9,961 nt of DNA, from the NCBI GenBank assembly GCA_031271065.1, contig JAISWP010000133.1, positions 1 to 9,961 on the forward strand, written 5' to 3'. The notes under the pieces are model-generated. The model was given only the letters and a program-made list of their open reading frames with translations, searched no databases and was not told the DNA's origin. This stretch comes from Synergistaceae bacterium (GTDB lineage Bacteria > Synergistota > Synergistia > Synergistales > Synergistaceae). A program made the position numbers and the translations under genes. Positions 6,062 through 9,961 of this stretch are shown here, piece by piece; position 1 is the first letter of the stretch; each line of letters opens with the position of its first letter.

Positions 6062-7897
6062 ATGGATATTAACGAACACGCTGCCGCCCTCAGGGCGGAG
6101 ATGAAAAAAGCCGGCATCGATATGTACATGGTGACCACCGAGGACGCTTATCTGGCCGAGTCCGCCACCGATTACTGGCGCACGCTGCGCTGGCTGACGG
6201 CGTTCTCGGGGACGCTCGCGTACGCGATCTTCACTCAGGACAGGGCGGCTTTCTTCACCGACGCCCGATACATAGAGTGGTCGTCAAAACAGGTGAAGAT
6301 AGACGGCGTCGAACTGTACGACGTCACGGTGCTCGGCGCGGATTATTACCTGGAGTGGATAACCACGGTTCTAGGGTCCCTGGGGCAAAGCTCGCCGGTA
6401 TTCGGCGTGGACGGACGCACCATAACGACCGCGAGAAAAGAGCTGATCGACGAGGCTCTGAAGCGCGTTCCGGGCGCGTCGATGAAAAACGGCGAGGACC
6501 TGATGGCAGGCGCCTGGAAAGATCGTCCCGCGCCTGATTTCAAGCCCATTTTCGATTACCCCGTAAAGTACGCCGGCAGAAATCGCAGTGAGAAGGCCGG
6601 CGACGTGAGGGCCGAGATGGCTCGCCGCGGCTGCGATCATTACATAGTCTGCACTATGGAGGGCGTCGTCTGGCTGACTAACATGCGGGGACGGGATATC
6701 ATAAACCCGCTTTTCATGTCTCACGTCCTCTTTACCCCCGATTGCGTCAAGCTCTTCGCCGAAATATCGATGATACCGGAAGCTCTTCAGCGCGATCTCG
6801 TGTCGTCCGGATACGAACTTCACGACATAGACGACGCCTCAGCGGAGATAGCGATGATCCCTGCCGGGGCCGCGGTGTACTACGACGTCTATCGCACCAA
6901 TAGCAGGCTTTCGTCGGCCATACCGCCCCACGCTGAGGTCGTCAGAGGTTTCGACATAATCAACGACCTGAAATCCATCAAAAACTCCGTGGAGATAGAG
7001 AACTTCAAGAGGACCAACGTTACCGAATGTGTCGCCCTGACGCGATTTTTCAAGTTTCTGAAGGAAAGGGGCGCCCCCGAGGGATACACGGAGTATCAGC
7101 TGGACGGAATAATGGAGGAGTTCCACAGGCGCAGCCCGGAATTTATCTGCAGCGGGAGTTATCCCGCGATGTGCGCGTACATGGCTAACGGGGCAATGCC
7201 GCATTACAATCCCACGCCGGACATAGCGGTGGAGCTCAAGCCTGAGGGCGTGATAATCACCGATGTCTGCGGACATTATTTCGGCGGAACGACGGACATC
7301 ACGCGGACGACAAAACTGGGCCCCTGCCCCCGATACGACGACGATATCCGAAAAGATTACACTTTAGTGCTCAAGTCCATCTCCGCGCTGACGCGCCAGC
7401 TTTTCCGCAAGGGCACCGACGGGGCGTATCTGGACAGCGCGGCGCGGTGCGTGCTCTGGAACAGCCGCATCCATTACGGTTACGGCACCGGACACGGCAT
7501 AGGCAGCTGCATAGTCGCCCATGAAGGCCCTCAGTTCATCTCCGAGACCTCGTACAAGAAGGAGTGGGCGTTCTGCTCGCTTCCGATCAAACCAGGGATG
7601 GTCATGGCGATAGAGCCTGGGGTTTACAAGAGCGGCCGGTACGGAATAAGGCTGGAGGACAATCTGGTCGTAGTCGAGGACACGGAAAATGAATTCGGGC
7701 AGTGGTATAAATTCGAAACCATGTCCTATCTGCCCTTCGAGCCCGATCTCATCGACACGGAGATGATGAGCGGCGAGGAACTTGCCTGGCTGAACGGCTA
7801 TCACGCAAAGACATACTCGATCCTCTCGCCGCACCTGGACGAGGATGAGAGGTCCTGGCTCAGGAAAATGACGGCGCCGCTGTCGAAGGCGGAGTGA
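6062..7897 (+). CDS. Xaa-Pro aminopeptidase (M24B, long APP1-like form)
   Basis: A cytosolic metallopeptidase that removes the N-terminal residue from peptides whose second residue is proline. At 611 residues it has the three-part layout of the long form: two creatinase-like domains (about 1-150 and 165-300), a C-terminal pita-bread M24 catalytic domain (about 310-545) and a short tail containing WYKFETMSYLPFEPDLI. All five metal ligands expected from E. coli AMPP can be placed: D401 and D412 (DVCGHYFGGTTD, the right 11-residue spacing), H478 (GTGHGIG), E518 (IEPGVY) and E532 (IRLEDN). H381 and H487 match the other active-site histidines. No signal peptide is seen. AAGGAG (6043-6048) lies 13 bases before ATG 6062, a little far; an in-frame GTG at 6050 is only 1 base from it and is rejected. 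The context after a peptide importer fits a role in using imported proline peptides. Confidence 0.93.
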   Translation: MDINEHAAALRAEMKKAGIDMYMVTTEDAYLAESATDYWRTLRWLTAFSGTLAYAIFTQDRAAFFTDARYIEWSSKQVKIDGVELYDVTVLGADYYLEWITTVLGSLGQSSPVFGVDGRTITTARKELIDEALKRVPGASMKNGEDLMAGAWKDRPAPDFKPIFDYPVKYAGRNRSEKAGDVRAEMARRGCDHYIVCTMEGVVWLTNMRGRDIINPLFMSHVLFTPDCVKLFAEISMIPEALQRDLVSSGYELHDIDDASAEIAMIPAGAAVYYDVYRTNSRLSSAIPPHAEVVRGFDIINDLKSIKNSVEIENFKRTNVTECVALTRFFKFLKERGAPEGYTEYQLDGIMEEFHRRSPEFICSGSYPAMCAYMANGAMPHYNPTPDIAVELKPEGVIITDVCGHYFGGTTDITRTTKLGPCPRYDDDIRKDYTLVLKSISALTRQLFRKGTDGAYLDSAARCVLWNSRIHYGYGTGHGIGSCIVAHEGPQFISETSYKKEWAFCSLPIKPGMVMAIEPGVYKSGRYGIRLEDNLVVVEDTENEFGQWYKFETMSYLPFEPDLIDTEMMSGEELAWLNGYHAKTYSILSPHLDEDERSWLRKMTAPLSKAE

Positions 7898-8014
7898 CAG
7901 GGAAAAATCGATATAATTCCAATTTCAAGCCAAAGTTACTTTTATTTGACATGGGATTGGAGTTGGCGGCACGGGCGCAGTCTGCGGCACGCAGCGCCGT
8001 TGCCGAAGGCGGAG
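7874..8014. repeat. Imperfect 21-bp direct repeat pair, 120 bp apart
   Basis: Copies are at 7874-7894 (the last coding bases of the aminopeptidase) and 7994-8014, sharing the core CGAAGGCGGAG and the flank GCGCCG; 19 of 21 bases agree. The offset is a multiple of three, and the aminopeptidase frame stays open for about 50 codons after its TGA, through the second copy to a stop at 8054-8056. It may be the trace of a duplication or of the event that left the nearby gene remnant. Confidence 0.55.
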
Positions 8015-8055
8015 ATTGTGCGGGCAAATGCGGAAAGCGGGGAATTAATGTGCTG
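7898..8055. other. Gene-free stretch between the aminopeptidase and the ABC remnant
   Basis: No supported gene or terminator. AATTCCAAT (7915-7923) and ATTGGAGTT (7956-7964) can pair with one G.U over a 32-nt loop. A TTGACA (7946-7951) looks like a -35 box but has no -10 at a suitable distance. The frame that ends in TGA at 8054-8056 touches the ATG of the ABC remnant (TGATG), a junction typical of coupled genes. The stretch might therefore hold the decayed tail of a preceding ATPase gene; I cannot show homology for it. Confidence 0.4.
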
Positions 8056-8412
8056 ATGCGGGCGGTCGGGATCTCGAAACGATATAGGCGGGACGCGCCA
8101 ATGGTCATAAAGGATATTTGCATGGACATAATGGAGGGAGAAACCGCAGGGATTTTTGGTGACAGCGGAAGCGGAAAATCCACTATAGGCCAAATACTGG
8201 CCGGACTGATTCCTCAAACGAGCGGCGTTATCGAATACGATGGTTCCAAAGCCGCTATGCCGTATATTATGTCAAATCGCTATGATCGAACGCCTCCTGC
8301 TCGATTTTTATCCGCGGAAAAGTTACTCCTTCCGGCTGCCGGGTTTTGCTGTCGGAATTCCTTCTCTGCAAAGGGGGCAGGTCTCGGCGTCCCAGGACTT
8401 TATATCCATTGA
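8056..8412 (+). pseudogene. Truncated ABC-transporter ATPase, N-terminal remnant
   Basis: From ATG 8056 the frame reads like the start of an oligopeptide/nickel-type ABC ATPase: MRAVGISKRYRRDAP, then a helix-strand block, GIFGDSGSGKS with an intact Walker A (residues 35-42), IGQILAGLIPQTSGVIEYDG (44-63), and weakly YIMSNRYDRTPP, where the Q-loop region would be. After about 8260-8310 the likeness ends, and the last third of the frame is simply antisense to the 3' end of pyrE. There is no signature motif, Walker B or switch histidine, so it cannot work as an ATPase. It differs from dppD and dppF in sequence and looks less GC-rich, so it is not a fresh copy of them. It is most likely the residue of a deleted transporter gene. 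A small expressed protein is unlikely: the nearest purine-rich site (GCGGGGA) is about 13 bases from the ATG. The 3' boundary is uncertain. Confidence 0.75.
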
Positions 8413-8892
8413 GACGAGGGAGCGGAATTTTACGCCGAAATCGACCTTTCCGCCCGAGCGGTCCACTATGGAAGCGACTCCGGCTATTTCCGCTCCCGCG
8501 CCGCGCAGCAGTTCTATGACCTCTTTTACCGAGCCGCCCGTCGTCACCACGTCCTCGACCACCAGTACGCGTTCGCCGGGGGATACGGAAAATCCGCGCC
8601 TCAGCGTCATGACTCCGTTCTCGCGTTCGGTGAAGACGCATCTTACCCCTATGGCCCGGGCCACTTCGTAGGCCATGATTATCCCGCCGACGGCAGGTCC
8701 GGCCACCACGTCCGCAGTCCCGCCGCCGCCTTTGAAAGCGCCGGCAAGGCGGGCGCAGAGGTCCGCGCTCTCGGCCGGGTGTTCAAATAGTTTCGCGCAC
8801 TGCATATATTTATCGCTGTGACGCCCAGACGTCAGTTTGAAGTGTCCCGTGCGGAGCACTCCGAGGTTTTGCAGCACTTCGATCGGTTCCAT
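8323..8892 (-). CDS. pyrE: Orotate phosphoribosyltransferase
   Basis: Makes orotidine 5'-phosphate from orotate and PRPP, the fifth step of pyrimidine synthesis, in the cytosol. The 189 residues are a typical length. Visible are LTSGRHSDKYMQCA (substrate side, about 20-33), AGPAVGG, RENGVMTLRRGF (flexible catalytic loop region) and the PRPP-binding motif VLVVEDVVTTGGSVKEV. The tail has a CPLC pair followed by EGIPTAKPGSRK, a form common in one PyrE branch. An ATG at 8910 gives six more residues, but GGAGGG (8904-8899) sits 6 bases before the ATG at 8892, which is therefore chosen. It is the last gene of the pyrK-pyrD-pyrE unit, 75 bp after pyrD, and its 3' end is converged upon by the ABC-ATPase remnant. 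No clear terminator follows it. Confidence 0.93.
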   Translation of the reverse strand: MEPIEVLQNLGVLRTGHFKLTSGRHSDKYMQCAKLFEHPAESADLCARLAGAFKGGGGTADVVAGPAVGGIIMAYEVARAIGVRCVFTERENGVMTLRRGFSVSPGERVLVVEDVVTTGGSVKEVIELLRGAGAEIAGVASIVDRSGGKVDFGVKFRSLVSMDIKSWDAETCPLCREGIPTAKPGSRKE

Positions 8893-8898
8893 GAAAAG

Positions 8899-8904
8899 CC
8901 CTCC
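8899..8904 (-). promoter_or_regulatory. Shine-Dalgarno deciding the pyrE start
   Basis: On the minus strand GGAGGG is followed by 6 bases and then ATG at 8892. The upstream in-frame ATG at 8910 has its nearest purine-rich site (GAGGG) about 17 bases away, too far for good initiation. Confidence 0.7.
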
Positions 8905-8967
8905 GTTCATCGTTTGTTTTATGTTTCCCTCTGAATACCCAGCGCGGAATCTGCGGGACGCGCCCCA

Positions 8968-9876
8968 TCAGTTCGTCCTCAGGGAGCCTGCAAGTTCGTT
9001 CACGCCGGACAGCCCCTCTTCCTCCATGAAACTCTCCAGTTCGGACAGGATGCGCGGCCCCGCGTACGGGTCCCTGATATTGGCGGTTCCTATCATAACG
9101 GCCCTCGCTCCAGCTATCAAGAACTCCGCGGCGTCGATCCCCGTCTCTATCCCGCCCATTCCGACCACGGGCACGCTCACCGCGTTCGCGGTCTGCCAGA
9201 CCATCCTGAGTGCCGCGGGTTTTATAGCGGGGCCCGAGAGCCCTCCCGTGACGCTGGCAAGAATCGGGCGTCTTGTCCTGGCGTCTATCGCCAGTCCGGT
9301 CAATGTGTTGATAAGGCTTATGGCGTCGGCCCCGGCTTCCTCCGCTGCCTTCGCAATGGCGGTTATATCCGATACGTTGGGGGACAGCTTTACCATGAGG
9401 GGGCGCCCGCAGCATCTCCTGACCGCTCCCGTCACTTCGGCGGCGCTTTCCGGGCGTGTGCCGAACTGCACGCCGCCCTGCCTGACGTTTGGACATGAGA
9501 TATTGAGCTCGATCATATCCACGCCGGCGTCCGAAAGTTTGCGGACAGCCTCGCAGTAATCTTCTATTGCCGAGCCAGCCACATTCGCTATGACGACAGT
9601 TCCCTTGCGGGAGAGCCACGGCAGTTCACTGCGTATGAACTCGTCGGCGCCGGGGTTCTGGAGCCCTACGCTGTTCAGCATACCGGAGGCGGTCTCAGCT
9701 ATCCTATGCGGAGGGTTTCCCGCCCTCGGCTCATTGGTGAGCCCCTTGACCGATATGCCGCCCCAGCAGGAAATATCGTAGAGTTCGTCGTACTCCCTTC
9801 CGAAGCCGAACGTCCCGCTGGCCGCTATGAGGGGGTTTTTGAGCCTGACCCCGCAGAGATCGGTCGACATGTCCAT
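8968..9876 (-). CDS. pyrD: Dihydroorotate dehydrogenase class 1B, catalytic subunit
   Basis: Oxidises dihydroorotate to orotate on FMN; in class 1B the electrons pass to the PyrK subunit and NAD+. The 302 residues fit the family. Seen in order: NPLIAASGTFGFG (14-26), SVKGLT with the FMN lysine K45, NSVGLQNPG (68-76), the active-site segment ELNISCPN with catalytic cysteine C128 (cysteine rather than serine is the class 1 mark), KLSPN (163-167), NTLTG, GGLSGPAIKP (211-220) and the phosphate-binding GMGGIETG and ARAVMIGTA. GGAGGT (9891-9886) lies 9 bases before ATG 9876; a second ATG at 9870 is less well spaced. A longer frame to 9921 would overlap pyrK and is rejected. The TAA of pyrK shares one base with this ATG, so the subunits are probably translated in a coupled way. 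Confidence 0.94.
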   Translation of the reverse strand: MDMSTDLCGVRLKNPLIAASGTFGFGREYDELYDISCWGGISVKGLTNEPRAGNPPHRIAETASGMLNSVGLQNPGADEFIRSELPWLSRKGTVVIANVAGSAIEDYCEAVRKLSDAGVDMIELNISCPNVRQGGVQFGTRPESAAEVTGAVRRCCGRPLMVKLSPNVSDITAIAKAAEEAGADAISLINTLTGLAIDARTRRPILASVTGGLSGPAIKPAALRMVWQTANAVSVPVVGMGGIETGIDAAEFLIAGARAVMIGTANIRDPYAGPRILSELESFMEEEGLSGVNELAGSLRTN

Positions 9877-9961
9877 TAAAGGGCCACCTCCGATATGTCG
9901 AATACCGGCCCGTCTTTGCACACCCTTTTGTAAGAGATACTGCCCGCGCCGGACCGGACGG
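9876..9961 (-). CDS. pyrK: Dihydroorotate dehydrogenase electron-transfer subunit, C-terminal fragment
   Basis: Only the last 27 residues are in the window (minus strand, the rest lies beyond 9961). They read SYKRVCKDGPVFDISEVAL at the end. This is the usual PyrK tail, in which the cysteine before KDGPVF is the last ligand of the [2Fe-2S] cluster. The subunit carries FAD and the cluster and moves electrons from PyrD to NAD+. The identification is supported both by this motif and by the immediate overlap with a class 1B pyrD. The stop TAA (9878-9876 on the minus strand) overlaps the pyrD start by one base. Confidence 0.88.
   Translation of the reverse strand, partial: VRSGAGSISYKRVCKDGPVFDISEVAL

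Noticed and set aside
4466..6079. 537-codon minus-strand open frame opposite the binding-protein gene
   Set aside because: Composition (rich in H, R, V, D) is that of a mirror frame of GC-rich coding DNA; it spans the terminator and has no family likeness.
7946..7951. TTGACA as a promoter for the ABC remnant
   Set aside because: It is a perfect -35 match but the sequence 16-18 bases downstream (GGCACGGGC region) has no -10 resemblance.
8285..8309. ATCGA/TCGAT stem followed by T residues as a + strand terminator
   Set aside because: Only five A/T-containing base pairs with an 11-nt loop, too weak to call.
1..9961. CRISPR arrays, tRNA/rRNA genes, insertion sequences, phage genes
   Set aside because: No regular spaced repeats, cloverleaf-like sequence, transposase or phage-type protein was seen on either strand.

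Overview
The window comes from a GC-rich (roughly 55-60 % by eye) bacterial chromosome. It carries a peptide-uptake ABC operon, an intracellular proline-specific aminopeptidase, and the end of a pyrimidine-biosynthesis cluster with the two-subunit class 1B dihydroorotate dehydrogenase (PyrD + PyrK). This suits an anaerobic, peptide- or amino-acid-fermenting bacterium. Synergistota (Cloacibacillus/Synergistes-like) is my best guess, from gene content and protein style only; nothing in the window proves the taxon.

Layout. (1) 1-161: 3' end of a GNAT-type acetyltransferase gene, + strand. (2) 162-564: a 400-bp region without a convincing gene. It holds several inverted repeats, an A-rich tract closed by a 7-bp inverted repeat, a sigma70-like promoter candidate at 403-431, a perfect 12-bp palindrome just downstream of it and a leader hairpin. 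(3) 565-5992: a complete dipeptide/oligopeptide importer in the order permease-permease-ATPase-ATPase-binding protein (dppB-C-D-F-A type), all +, with short gaps or overlaps and a hairpin just before the binding-protein gene. (4) 5999-6034: a strong intrinsic terminator. (5) 6062-7897: a 611-residue M24B Xaa-Pro aminopeptidase, whose start lies only 27 bp after the terminator. (6) 7898-8322: a decayed stretch with the truncated N-terminal part of another ABC ATPase, whose frame runs antisense into pyrE. (7) 8323-9961, - strand: pyrE, pyrD and the 3' end of pyrK, transcribed pyrK-pyrD-pyrE.

How it works together. The binding protein captures peptides outside the membrane, DppB/DppC form the channel, and the DppD/DppF ATPase pair powers import. 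The aminopeptidase can then remove N-terminal residues before proline in the cytosol, so imported proline-containing peptides can be broken down. PyrK/PyrD oxidise dihydroorotate and PyrE converts orotate to OMP; that cluster has no evident functional link to the importer and simply converges on it.

I see no strongly novel system. The most unusual points are the ABC-ATPase remnant and its flanking near-repeat, the asymmetric signature motifs and matching four-cysteine tails of DppD/DppF, the terminator between importer and peptidase, and the structured (possibly dispersed-repeat) DNA upstream of dppB.
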